Below are positions 7,141 to 15,451 of a stretch of 15,651 nt of DNA, in pieces. Numbering within the stretch: the stretch's first letter is position 1; every line of letters starts with the position of its first letter. The DNA is taken from the NCBI GenBank assembly GCA_009918865.1, contig RGCY01000011.1:1-15651 (forward strand). The letters run 5' to 3'. The translations under genes and the position numbers were made by a program. The notes under the pieces are model-generated. The model was not told the DNA's origin. It did no database searches and worked only from the letters and a program-made list of their open reading frames with translations. The stretch comes from Actinomycetota bacterium (GTDB lineage Bacteria > Actinomycetota > Actinomycetes > S36-B12 > UBA5976).

Positions 7141-7218
7141 CTCAATGCTGCTCATGGGCTTGCGAAATCTTTCAGCCCACGCCTCACTCTAACGACTTTC
7201 TTCTATTGGTTCCGGTCG

Positions 7219-7230
7219 ATGGACGTCCAT
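7219..7230. repeat. 12-bp perfect palindrome in the gap upstream of the mycoredoxin gene
   Basis: ATGGACGTCCAT is a perfect 12-bp palindrome in the 148-base intergenic region between the GH125 stop and the mycoredoxin-like start, 92 bases upstream of the latter. It is a candidate operator. Symmetry does not extend further. No regulator gene is nearby. Confidence 0.5.
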
Positions 7231-7275
7231 GCAAAGTAAACATTGCTGACGGCAGGGCTTTCGCGGTGCCTCTGG

Positions 7276-8565
7276 CTAGTCGAAAGCGAGTCCGTGTGCG
7301 CGTAGTGCCAGGTGGACATAAGTCATGTCTGCCCAGGAAAACCACGGTCGAGTGAACGCGGAAGGGTCATCCACATGGAATGACTCATGCATCTGACCGG
7401 TGCCGGCGTCTGTGTGCTCGAGCAACTCAAGGGCGGATTGCGCCGCGCCGGAGTCATCTGATGTCAACGCAGCCATCGCAATTCCAATGGGCCACACATG
7501 GCGTGGGGGAGTGTGTGGACTCCCCACGCCCGAAGCAAAGGCTCCTTGAGCAAACCACGGATTTGCTGGACTCAAAATCCATGCGCGAGTTGCGGCGTAG
7601 ACAGCATCCGAAGAATCACACCAGCCAAGGTAGGGAAGTGACAGCAGGCTAGGCACATTTGCGTCGTCCATATGCAGTGCATTGCCGAACCCGTCCACTT
7701 CATACGCGTAGATGAGATTGCCGTCCACTTCGCGAATGCCGTGGTTGTTGATGCCTTCACGGATGTCGTGAGCGAGACGAGCACTTCGTTGGCGAAGGTC
7801 ATCAGAGATGGGCACATCTAACGGCACCTGCGAGAGTTCTTCTAAGACGACCGACGCATGAGCGTTTGAGGGGACTAAGTACCCGTAGGTGCAGGCATCG
7901 TCACTTGGGCGAAACCCACTCCAACTCATGCCTGTGTGAGCCGTGGGTGCGCCACGCCCACTATGGGACAAGTGGTCATGCGCTGGAACATCGTTGCGGT
8001 GGAATATGTAGGAATCAACATCGTGCTGCTGTTCTGTCTCAATCACCGCCAATGCAGTTTGTGCAGCTCGCACAAACTGCGCGTCAAGGTGCTCAATGCG
8101 TCCACTTGCACGAAACAGACGCAGCGCGAAATCAAGAAATGATGTCAACGAATCAAGTTCGTACTTGCGTTCAAAGACCCAAGGGCTCTGGTCGGCAAAA
8201 TCAAGATGCCAGCAGTTGCCATTGGGTTCGGCGTTGAAAGCGTTCGCGTATGGGTCTATGAGAACGAATGCTGCTTGCCGCCGAGAAATAGCCGCGCAAA
8301 CTTCATATGTTTCTTTATCGGTTGCAGCCGCGAGCAATGGGCGCAACTGCCATGTGGAATCTCGTAACCACATCGCCGGGATGTCGCCGGTGAGCACAAA
8401 CACGGTTGCGTCATCAAGTCGGCGCAGTGCATCGGTGAAGAGGCGTTCAACAGCGCGACGAACTCTCTGGGTTCGTTGGGCAGGGGCCACCGCAGCAAAG
8501 CGCTCAAGCAGGTGCTGCACGCCGGCTGGAACTACAACGGGTACGCCGATGTCAGCGCCAGGCAT
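7276..8565 (-). CDS. GH125 exo-alpha-1,6-mannosidase
   Basis: Inverting, metal-independent glycoside hydrolase of family 125 (formerly DUF1237) that releases terminal alpha-1,6-linked mannose. The 429-residue product shows the family's conserved GDIPAMWLRDSTWQLRPL (60-77), IDPYANAFN (103-111), KYELDSL (134-140), SGFRPSDDACTYGYLVPSN (216-234) and QMHESFHVDDP (391-401). Asp222 or Asp223 and Glu394 fall where the Clostridium perfringens enzyme has its acid Asp220 and base Glu393. No signal peptide is visible, so it is probably cytoplasmic and acts on imported mannosides or internal mannose-containing glycans. ATG 8565 is chosen because GGAGGA lies 4 bases before it; the frame stays open to 8631. 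It is divergent from the DUF2256 and GH13 genes. Confidence 0.93.
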   Translation of the reverse strand: MPGADIGVPVVVPAGVQHLLERFAAVAPAQRTQRVRRAVERLFTDALRRLDDATVFVLTGDIPAMWLRDSTWQLRPLLAAATDKETYEVCAAISRRQAAFVLIDPYANAFNAEPNGNCWHLDFADQSPWVFERKYELDSLTSFLDFALRLFRASGRIEHLDAQFVRAAQTALAVIETEQQHDVDSYIFHRNDVPAHDHLSHSGRGAPTAHTGMSWSGFRPSDDACTYGYLVPSNAHASVVLEELSQVPLDVPISDDLRQRSARLAHDIREGINNHGIREVDGNLIYAYEVDGFGNALHMDDANVPSLLSLPYLGWCDSSDAVYAATRAWILSPANPWFAQGAFASGVGSPHTPPRHVWPIGIAMAALTSDDSGAAQSALELLEHTDAGTGQMHESFHVDDPSAFTRPWFSWADMTYVHLALRAHGLAFD

Positions 8566-8569
8566 GGGT

Positions 8570-8575
8570 TCCTCC
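8570..8575 (-). promoter_or_regulatory. ribosome binding site of the GH125 gene
   Basis: GGAGGA on the minus strand 4 bases before ATG 8565. It decides this start over upstream in-frame codons at 8598 and 8631. Confidence 0.75.
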
Positions 8576-8601
8576 GTTCGGCGGCCTTGGGTCCTCATCG
8601 A

Positions 8602-8612
8602 TTCTTTAAGAA
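8602..8612. repeat. AT-rich inverted repeat TTCTT-T-AAGAA
   Basis: A perfect 5-bp-arm inverted repeat with a single central base, in the 88-base divergent gap between the GH125 gene and the DUF2256 gene. It is clearly more AT-rich than its surroundings, and so is a candidate operator or part of the promoter for GH125. Nearby CACA-CTTA-TGTG (8628-8639 region) is a second small symmetry. Confidence 0.35.
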
Positions 8613-8653
8613 GTGGAACTGTGCCACACACTTATGTGCGCCAAGATGCTCCT

Positions 8654-8815
8654 ATGCCCAAGGGAGTAGCCAAACGCGATTTGCCAAGTAAGACCTGCGA
8701 AACCTGCGGTCGGCCGATGGTGTGGCGCAAAGCGTGGGCGAAGAATTGGGAGCAGGTGAAGTACTGCTCGGATAAGTGCCGAATGCAGCGCAAACAATCG
8801 GCGAGCGCGGAATAG
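8654..8815 (+). CDS. DUF2256 family small zinc-binding protein
   Basis: A 53-residue basic protein, MPKGVAKRDLPSKTC and on, with the DUF2256 pattern: KTCETCGRPMVWRKAWAKNW followed by VKYCSDKCRMQRK. Cys15, Cys18, Cys38 and Cys42 are the probable zinc ligands, and the W-R-K-x-W-x-x-N-W core is the family hallmark. Function is unknown; family members are short proteins found widely in bacteria. ATG 8654 is the only reasonable start and makes a complete domain. The frame is open far upstream, but that part is antisense to GH125. No strong Shine-Dalgarno is visible. The GH13 gene follows 60 bases downstream on the same strand. Confidence 0.85.
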   Translation: MPKGVAKRDLPSKTCETCGRPMVWRKAWAKNWEQVKYCSDKCRMQRKQSASAE

Positions 8816-8863
8816 GTGAGCAATTCCCGGCCCTACAAAGGTTCGCTCACGTCGCACAATCAG

Positions 8864-8869
8864 TAGCCT
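8864..8869 (+). promoter_or_regulatory. candidate -10 hexamer for a leaderless GH13 transcript
   Basis: TAGCCT (TANNNT pattern) lies 6 bases before the GTG at 8876, and TTCGCT (8842-8847) lies 16 bases upstream of it as a weak -35. No Shine-Dalgarno is present. The spacing is that expected when transcription starts at the start codon. Inferred from pattern only. Confidence 0.35.
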
Positions 8870-8875
8870 TCGCAT

Positions 8876-10501
8876 GTGAACCAGTGGTGGCGCGATGCTG
8901 TGTTTTATCAGGTGTATGTCCGCTCTTTTCGTGACAGCAATGGTGATGGCGTTGGCGACATTCGTGGCATCATCGAGAGTTTGGATTATCTGCAGACACT
9001 CGGCGTGGACGCGCTGTGGCTCAGTCCTTGTTTCACGAGTCCGCAAGTAGACCATGGGTATGACGTGGCTGACTATCGCGAGATTGATTTACTCTTCGGC
9101 ACAGTGGAGGACATGGATGCGTTGATTTCGCACGCTCACACACGCAACATCCGGGTGACATTGGACTTCGTGCCCAACCACACCTCACATCAGCATCGCT
9201 GGTTCCAAGCAGCTGTGGCTGCTGGGCGGGGAAGCGCTGAACGCGAGCGCTACCTGTTTCGCGACGGGCGTGGTGAGCAGGGGGAATTGCCGCCAAACAA
9301 CTGGATGAGCGTTTTCGGTGGTCCATCATGGACGCGAGTTTCAGAACCGGAAGGTTCGCCTCAGAGTCCAGCGCAGTGGTACTACCACCTCTTCGCCGCC
9401 GAACAACCCGATTTGAATTGGCGTAACCCAGAAGTTGTGACGGAATTTGAAGATGTCATCCGCTTCTGGCTCGACCGTGGTGTGGATGGATTTCGTATCG
9501 ATGTTTCAGATGCGCTCATCAAAGATGCGGATTTCCCTGACACCGATGGTGGTTGGCCCATTATCCCCAAAGACCCCGATGGCGAAGTGCATGACATTTA
9601 TCGTCGCTTCCGGCGCGTGTTCGATGAGTACATCGGTGATCGGATGGCGGTCATTGAAACCGGCGCCGATGATGCAACCGTCGCCGGATTCATTCGCCCA
9701 GATGAGATGCATCTCGCATTCAACTTCCGATTCGTCAAAGCCGGTTTTGTTGCCGAGCAACTTCGCGACGCCATTGATTCATCACTTGCAGCCAATGCTC
9801 GCGTTGGTGCGCCGACAACGTGGGTGACAGATAACCACGACACCCCACGGTCAGTGGGCAGATACTCGCAGGGAACACAGTTACATGGCTCGTATGTGCC
9901 AGCGACAACATCGCAGATTGACTTCGACGAAGCGCGCGGTCAGCAACGAGCGCGCGCGATGGCGTTGCTGCTGCTCGCACTGCCCGGAGCTGTTTATGTT
10001 TACAACGGGCAGGAACTTGGACTGCCAAATGTGGACGACCTGCCGGAATCGGCTCTACAAGACCCAGTCTGGGAGAAGTCAGGTCATACGAACCGTGGAC
10101 GAGATAACTGTCGCATTCCCATGCCGTGGCACGCCGAAGGACCCTGTTTCGGATTCTCATCAGCGCCGCACACATGGTTGCCCATGCCTGATTACTGGGG
10201 TCGCTATTCGGTGGCTTCGCAAACCGATGCAACGGATTCCATGTTGCAGTTGTATCGGCAGGCGCTGAAGTTACGCCGCGCACATGCACCGCTTGGTCGT
10301 GGTCAACTGACATGGATCGAATCTCCTGCCGATGTGTTGCATATTCGTCTGACGCACGATGGTCAATCGGTCGATGTGTTGGTGAACACTGGCAAGGCGG
10401 ATGTGCCGCTGCCGTCTGGCACAGTGTTGCTTGCGTCGGGGGATGTGTCTGACGGAGTGCTACCGGAAGATGCCGCGGTGTGGTTGGAAGGGCAGATGTG
10501 A
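8876..10501 (+). CDS. GH13 alpha-glucosidase / oligo-1,6-glucosidase-type enzyme
   Basis: Retaining alpha-glucoside hydrolase of family GH13, acting on maltose-, isomaltose- or trehalose-type sugars; the exact linkage is not readable. The 541-residue protein has a calcium-site-like loop DSNGDGVGD (20-28), region I DFVPNHTS (97-104), region II GFRIDVSDA with nucleophile Asp209, region III with the acid Glu261 in VIETG, and region IV TDNHDTPR with His321 and Asp322. NGQELGLP (377-384) is typical of alpha-glucosidases. A C-terminal beta domain starts near 475. There is no signal peptide, so it is cytoplasmic. GTG 8876 is the only start giving the normal WWRDAVFYQVYVRSF opening. It is followed immediately by a lipoprotein gene, whose ATG overlaps the TGA stop. 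Confidence 0.94.
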   Translation: MNQWWRDAVFYQVYVRSFRDSNGDGVGDIRGIIESLDYLQTLGVDALWLSPCFTSPQVDHGYDVADYREIDLLFGTVEDMDALISHAHTRNIRVTLDFVPNHTSHQHRWFQAAVAAGRGSAERERYLFRDGRGEQGELPPNNWMSVFGGPSWTRVSEPEGSPQSPAQWYYHLFAAEQPDLNWRNPEVVTEFEDVIRFWLDRGVDGFRIDVSDALIKDADFPDTDGGWPIIPKDPDGEVHDIYRRFRRVFDEYIGDRMAVIETGADDATVAGFIRPDEMHLAFNFRFVKAGFVAEQLRDAIDSSLAANARVGAPTTWVTDNHDTPRSVGRYSQGTQLHGSYVPATTSQIDFDEARGQQRARAMALLLLALPGAVYVYNGQELGLPNVDDLPESALQDPVWEKSGHTNRGRDNCRIPMPWHAEGPCFGFSSAPHTWLPMPDYWGRYSVASQTDATDSMLQLYRQALKLRRAHAPLGRGQLTWIESPADVLHIRLTHDGQSVDVLVNTGKADVPLPSGTVLLASGDVSDGVLPEDAAVWLEGQM

Positions 10502-11097
10502 TGTCCCGGAAGTCAACGCCCATGGGCAGATTCAAGGTCGGAATAGTTGCGCTGTCTGCAACTTCCCTGTGTGCTTTGACCGCATGCGGTCCATCCGCTG
10601 ATTTCACGGATAAGACGAGCAACGCCAGCGCGATGGTTCAAGGCATCGCAGCATCCGCCCCGCCTGACTATGAAGCCAGTTCGATCGAAGGGGGCAAGTG
10701 GCCCAATGAAGGTCGTGGACCAAATGTGTGGACAAATCTGAAACTGCAAGCCAAGAACATTGATGCGAGCAACGAGTGCAGGCGATTGATTGCTTGGGCG
10801 CGCACACGTGGTGCCATCACGTTCACGGACGGTAACGACGGGAGCAACCCAGTCATCGACTTTGCTGGGAATGAGGACAAGGCTCAGCGCACATGCCAGC
10901 GCATGCTCGCTGAACCGTTGCGAGCCACTGCGCCAATCGGCGGCTCGCTATTCATCCTCTTTGGAAAATACATTCGTAACGGCACTCAAACGGACTGGCC
11001 ATTCCAGTTAGACATCAACGCCGGGGTTGACGCAATCCAAGGGTCGACTGCACTGCAACCTTGGGTGAATGTGTTTGTTGTGAGCAATTTCCCCTAA
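10501..11097 (+). CDS. putative lipoprotein of unknown function
   Basis: A 198-residue protein I do not recognise. It has a basic N-terminus (MSRKSTPMGRFK), a hydrophobic stretch and a lipobox LTAC with Cys29 as the probable lipidated residue, so it should be anchored on the outer face of the membrane. The mature part contains two or three further cysteines (in NECRRL and RTCQRML), which could form a disulfide, an ITFTDGNDGSNPVIDF strand-like segment, and a C-terminal half with IGGSLFILFGKYI. The ATG overlaps the GH13 stop by one base (TGATG), which implies translational coupling, although GH13 is predicted cytoplasmic. It is convergent with the VOC gene, with a 9-base gap. A signal-anchored, sugar-related role is only suggested by position. 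Confidence 0.75.
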   Translation: MSRKSTPMGRFKVGIVALSATSLCALTACGPSADFTDKTSNASAMVQGIAASAPPDYEASSIEGGKWPNEGRGPNVWTNLKLQAKNIDASNECRRLIAWARTRGAITFTDGNDGSNPVIDFAGNEDKAQRTCQRMLAEPLRATAPIGGSLFILFGKYIRNGTQTDWPFQLDINAGVDAIQGSTALQPWVNVFVVSNFP

Positions 11098-11106
11098 GGG
11101 ATGCAT

Positions 11107-11868
11107 TCAGACTTTGACCGTGACATCCATGAGGTAGCTCGTTGCACCTTGGTTGTCAGCAATAAAGGCCCAGCGGCCATGTGGACTGTTTGCAACCTGG
11201 TGCACCTGACCACCGTGTGCGCTGACGCGTTCACATGCTGCATCAACATCCCGCACGCTGAGGTAGGAATACCACCGCGACCCAACCTCAGCCGGGGTCA
11301 TGCCTTCCATGTGCCAGATGCCGAAACGCTGACCGCCATCAATCACGATGCTGGTGTAGTCCGCTGGCTCGCTGAGTGTTTCGGCGGTGCCGTGGAAAAG
11401 TGCGCAGTAGAAGTTCGTCGCTGTTGAGGGAGTTTGGGAATCTAGTTCAAACCAGACCGGATGTCCGGATGCGCCAGTGGCCGCGAAGCCCGGCATTGCA
11501 TGCGGTTCCCAGAGCCCGAAGGCACCACCAACAGGGTCGGTGGCGGCTGCGATGCGACCCATCAACTGGCCACTGATGACGATGTCAAAGGCTGGAACCA
11601 AAACATTGCCGCCGAGTTCACGAATGCGTGAGAGAGTGTGGCCGATATCGGACGTGGCGAAGTAGAGCGACCACGATGATGGCGTCGCAGGTCGGCGCGG
11701 TGCGAGGCCGGCAACCGCGCAATCACCGACCATCGCCATCGTCCACCCACCAGCAGCTGGTGCTGGGTCTGCGAACATCCAACCGAGCACATTGGCGTAG
11801 AAATTCTTCGACGCATCAAGGTCGTCGCACACCAAGTCAATCCAGATTGGGCAACCATCAGCCGACAT
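11107..11868 (-). CDS. VOC-superfamily protein with two glyoxalase-like domains
   Basis: A 253-residue protein made of two tandem vicinal-oxygen-chelate modules. Module one runs from IWIDLVCDDLDASKNFYANVLGW to about residue 125 (TDPVGGAFGLWEP). Module two runs from PVWFELDSQTPSTATNFYCALF to the end (DNQGATSYLMDV). Overall it resembles mycobacterial Cfp30B and other two-domain glyoxalase/bleomycin-resistance-like proteins whose activity is mostly unknown; binding of small hydrophobic or oxidised metabolites is typical. The metal ligands cannot be confirmed by eye. ATG 11868 is chosen over a GTG at 11898 because it gives the usual domain start. There is no Shine-Dalgarno, and TAGCCT lies 7 bases upstream. 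It lies 29 bases after the membrane protein gene on the same strand. Confidence 0.88.
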   Translation of the reverse strand: MSADGCPIWIDLVCDDLDASKNFYANVLGWMFADPAPAAGGWTMAMVGDCAVAGLAPRRPATPSSWSLYFATSDIGHTLSRIRELGGNVLVPAFDIVISGQLMGRIAAATDPVGGAFGLWEPHAMPGFAATGASGHPVWFELDSQTPSTATNFYCALFHGTAETLSEPADYTSIVIDGGQRFGIWHMEGMTPAEVGSRWYSYLSVRDVDAACERVSAHGGQVHQVANSPHGRWAFIADNQGATSYLMDVTVKV

Positions 11869-11897
11869 GCAGGAAAGGCTAATGCGCCAGACGCGCA

Positions 11898-12857
11898 CTA
11901 CCGCAAGCGACGGATGCCACGCAGCATGAGCAACATTCCAACTATGACTGCAGGAAAAATGGACATGGACGGTCCCATGCTCGATCCAGTGAGAAGTCCT
12001 AGAGGTGAGGATGCCTCGCGGTCGCCGGAGTCAAATGCTTGATTCACATATTCGCCAATGCCGGCGCCCACGCCCATCAGTAGGAAAAGGAGGAAACTCC
12101 AGGAGAGAACAACCACGCCGCACCACAACTGCGTTCGACCCCAGAATTGTTCAGGCGAGTAGGAATCGCGGTGCGCTAGCAGAATGAATGTTCCGACAAC
12201 ACCACACAGAGCGGCGAGCCACCAACAGTCAATTGGACTCACGGCTGCGACGAAACCGCGCGCACCTTCACCTCGCTGAGGGGTAATAATCACGCCGAGC
12301 ATGAATAAAGTGAGTGCGACGCCGATGAAAATCTGTCCGGCTCGGACGGATGGAATGGCTCGCGCAGGGCGATGAGTGACACCTGACGGCGAAGAAAGCG
12401 GTGTGCCTTCTGACGGCGAAGAAAGCGGTGTGCCTTCTGACGGCGAAGTAAACGGTGTGCCTTCTGCGGTGGAGACTGGTGCAGAGTAGGCAGTTGCGCG
12501 TTGTTTTTTCGCTCGAGAGGCTCCGACCGCTATCAGGATGGCGCCGATTGCGGCAAGCAAGCCACCGGTCGGTACTGTGAAAATCAGGGCAATCGCGCCG
12601 GCGCCACACCCGGGGTAGTTGTCGTTCATTGCGCAATCCAACAAGCCCCAGATGAAAGGCGAGACGGCAAGAAGTATCCCTCCGATAAGGAGGATTACGC
12701 CGATTACCTTCGCACCCGAAGTGGTTGTGACTGCCGTGCTCGAAGACTGCTGAGCGGCGTGCGCTCGAGCGATGTCGGAATCCGCCATTGGCTTGAAACA
12801 AAGTTTGCAGTACTTATCACGCCCTGGGTTCGGGTTCGGGCACCGACAAAGTTCCAT
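11898..12857 (-). CDS. zinc-ribbon multi-pass membrane protein with coding minisatellite
   Basis: A 319-residue membrane protein of unknown function. The N-terminus MELCRCPNPN has Cys4, Cys6, Cys17 and Cys20, a zinc-ribbon-like cluster facing the cytoplasm. Hydrophobic segments lie at about 50-70, 85-112, 174-192, 205-227, 246-262 and 299-313. Between the first and second pairs of spans is a low-complexity linker with three copies of EGTPxxSPS (residues 132-158), encoded by a 27-bp tandem repeat. The start at ATG 12857 is decided by GGAGGAG at 12863-12869; the frame continues upstream to 12971. Zinc-ribbon plus membrane domains occur in many actinobacterial proteins without known roles. It precedes the VOC gene by 29 bases, so the two may form a short operon. 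Confidence 0.8.
   Translation of the reverse strand: MELCRCPNPNPGRDKYCKLCFKPMADSDIARAHAAQQSSSTAVTTTSGAKVIGVILLIGGILLAVSPFIWGLLDCAMNDNYPGCGAGAIALIFTVPTGGLLAAIGAILIAVGASRAKKQRATAYSAPVSTAEGTPFTSPSEGTPLSSPSEGTPLSSPSGVTHRPARAIPSVRAGQIFIGVALTLFMLGVIITPQRGEGARGFVAAVSPIDCWWLAALCGVVGTFILLAHRDSYSPEQFWGRTQLWCGVVVLSWSFLLFLLMGVGAGIGEYVNQAFDSGDREASSPLGLLTGSSMGPSMSIFPAVIVGMLLMLRGIRRLR
12384..12464. repeat. 27-bp tandem repeat, 3 copies, in frame
   Basis: Units at 12384-12410, 12411-12437 and 12438-12464. The first two are identical and the third differs at a few bases. They encode EGTPLSSPS, EGTPLSSPS and EGTPFTSPS in the linker of the membrane protein. The unit length is a multiple of three, so copy-number change would keep the frame. 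Confidence 0.95.
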
Positions 12858-12862
12858 ATCGA

Positions 12863-12869
12863 CTCCTCC
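12863..12869 (-). promoter_or_regulatory. strong ribosome binding site of the membrane protein
   Basis: GGAGGAG on the minus strand 5 bases before ATG 12857. It selects this start over in-frame starts at 12926 and 12971, which lack such a site. Confidence 0.8.
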
Positions 12870-13034
12870 GTCTCCTTCGTCGTGCCACAAGTCTTGTGCA
12901 TGGCGAGGCACTGATGGGTCTGACATGCCCACACCTGAAACGCGATTTGCATTTGCGCACGAGCGGCGCAATCAGAGAGTGCCTTTCTCAAACATCGTGA
13001 TGCTTGGGTCTCTGCCTACAGCATCGAGACACAA

Positions 13035-13069
13035 CAACGGCCGCCACGCGAAGTGCGTGACGACCGTTG
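13035..13069 (-). terminator. hairpin terminator downstream of glnA
   Basis: On the minus strand CAACGGTCGTCACGC pairs with GCGTGGCGGCCGTTG over 15 bp (two G-U pairs) around a 5-base loop. It starts 20 bases after the glnA stop and is followed by TTGTTGTGTCTCG, which is T-rich but not a clean T tract. Very likely a transcription terminator or 3' stabilising stem. Confidence 0.75.
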
Positions 13070-13088
13070 CTGTGGGGCGAACTCGAAC

Positions 13089-14513
<1,425 letters not shown>

Positions 14514-14614
14514 TCTTGACCCTTCACCTGAGTATCGTGTGGCGGAAAGCGCGAGAGTGTTTAACGCGCAGGCAGAAACCTATGGACCGGGCATTACCCG
14601 ATGGCTACTGCCTT

Positions 14615-14630
14615 GTTACCGCTGTGTTTC
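14615..14630 (-). promoter_or_regulatory. possible GlnR-type box upstream of glnA
   Basis: On the minus strand GAAACACAGCGGTAAC places GAAAC and GTAAC with 6 bases between, the spacing of the actinobacterial GlnR motif (GTnAC and GaAAC elements at 6-base intervals). The next element downstream is a degenerate GTAGC and the upstream one is poor. It lies about 100 bases upstream of the glnA start. Suggestive but short. Confidence 0.35.
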
Positions 14631-14754
14631 GCACCGTGCCGCGGCGTTGTGGTGTGCGCCACATGTTGGTTCGGATGGGGGTCTGGGTGCGGTTTTGGTG
14701 CTCTGGGCCATGCTTGGCCGGACAAACCGTTTCAACATCGAGCAACCTCAGTTG

Positions 14755-14766
14755 GCCGGCGCCGGC
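14755..14766. repeat. 12-bp GC-only palindrome
   Basis: GCCGGCGCCGGC is two head-to-tail copies of the self-complementary GCCGGC, in the glnA-RDD gap. It could be an operator, a hairpin or chance in a G+C-rich stretch. Confidence 0.4.
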
Positions 14767-14889
14767 TCATCAAACTCCTGCACGGCATACCAAGAGCGCC
14801 TACTCTGCGCGCAACGCGTGAGTGGTATGTGCAGCGCATCCATGGCATCGCACTGATGTGAACCCCGCAGCAGAATTGGAGTCGGTCGA

Positions 14890-15342
14890 ATGAGCGAAAA
14901 CGACGCACAATCAGGAACGCCGAACCAGCCGACACCCAACGACGCTGCTTGGCGAGGGGCGCGTCTTGCTTTACCTGCGAATGGGGTCGGCAGCATCGCT
15001 GGTTTTGGTCAACGAGTGTTGGCGTTGTCGCTGGATTGGGCGCTGAGCAGTGTGCTGACGCTGTTACTCGGTGCCCGCTACGCCAGCCCTAGTTACAACC
15101 TCACCGTGTTCATTCTGACTGCGGTGTTGATGTGGCTGGCGGTCACAGTGACGGGTGCATCGCTTGGCCAGCATGCAGTTGGCATTGCGGTCGCACGACT
15201 TAGCGGCGGAAGGTTGCCACTGCTTCACGCACTCGTGCGGACCGCACTTTTGATGTTGGTGTTTCCAGCGGTGATCACAGACTCTGATGGTCGTGGGTTG
15301 CACGACAAAGCCGTGGGATCGGTGGTCATTAAGTCTCGCTGA
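14890..15342 (+). CDS. RDD family membrane protein
   Basis: A 150-residue protein with a polar N-terminus (about 35 residues, rich in N, P and Q) and an RDD domain: FGQRVLALSLDW supplies the Arg42 and Asp49 pair of helix one, and DSDGRGLHDKAVGSVVI supplies the second conserved aspartate and the domain end. Three membrane helices are seen at about 43-61, 71-88 and 113-129. RDD proteins are widespread; a few are linked to sodium or proton tolerance, but most are unassigned. A small RDD gene next to glnA is also known in mycobacteria (Rv2219A and glnA1). ATG 14890 has GGAG at 14878-14881, 8 bases upstream. Confidence 0.9.
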   Translation: MSENDAQSGTPNQPTPNDAAWRGARLALPANGVGSIAGFGQRVLALSLDWALSSVLTLLLGARYASPSYNLTVFILTAVLMWLAVTVTGASLGQHAVGIAVARLSGGRLPLLHALVRTALLMLVFPAVITDSDGRGLHDKAVGSVVIKSR

Positions 15343-15451
15343 AGGTGCGCGCCACGGTGCGGTCGGTGTTGCTCAATACCGCGCTGCGACGTTTCTGAGC
15401 CGTACCTTGTGTGCCATCTGCGGTCACGGGGAACCGCGGTGAGGGGGAACC

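Larger units (their letters stand above)
14514..14889. other. divergent intergenic region between glnA and the RDD gene
   Basis: 376 bases without a believable gene; the short plus-strand frames in it have no ribosome sites and odd composition. It holds a possible GlnR-type element (14615-14630), a GGCCA-TGCT-TGGCC hairpin (14706-14719), the 12-bp palindrome GCCGGCGCCGGC (14755-14766), and on the minus strand GATACT about 20 bases before glnA, which could be its -10. It probably carries both promoters. Confidence 0.6.

Noticed and set aside
7155..7178. TGGGCT/AGCCCA hairpin downstream of GH125
   Set aside because: Only 6 bp with a 13-base loop and no T tract; too weak to call a terminator.
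9735..10622. Long minus-strand open frame (295 codons) across the GH13 gene
   Set aside because: It is antisense to a complete GH13 gene with all catalytic motifs; low-complexity composition and no ribosome site.
12384..12464. Repeat considered as a CRISPR-like or integron-type array
   Set aside because: Units are directly adjacent without spacers and in frame inside a gene, so it is a coding minisatellite.
12501..12914. 137-codon plus-strand frame opposite the zinc-ribbon membrane protein
   Set aside because: Antisense to a gene with a strong ribosome site and clear membrane helices; the product looks random.
14601..14861. 86-codon frame in the glnA-RDD gap
   Set aside because: No Shine-Dalgarno, odd Cys/Trp/Arg composition, and overlaps likely promoter elements.
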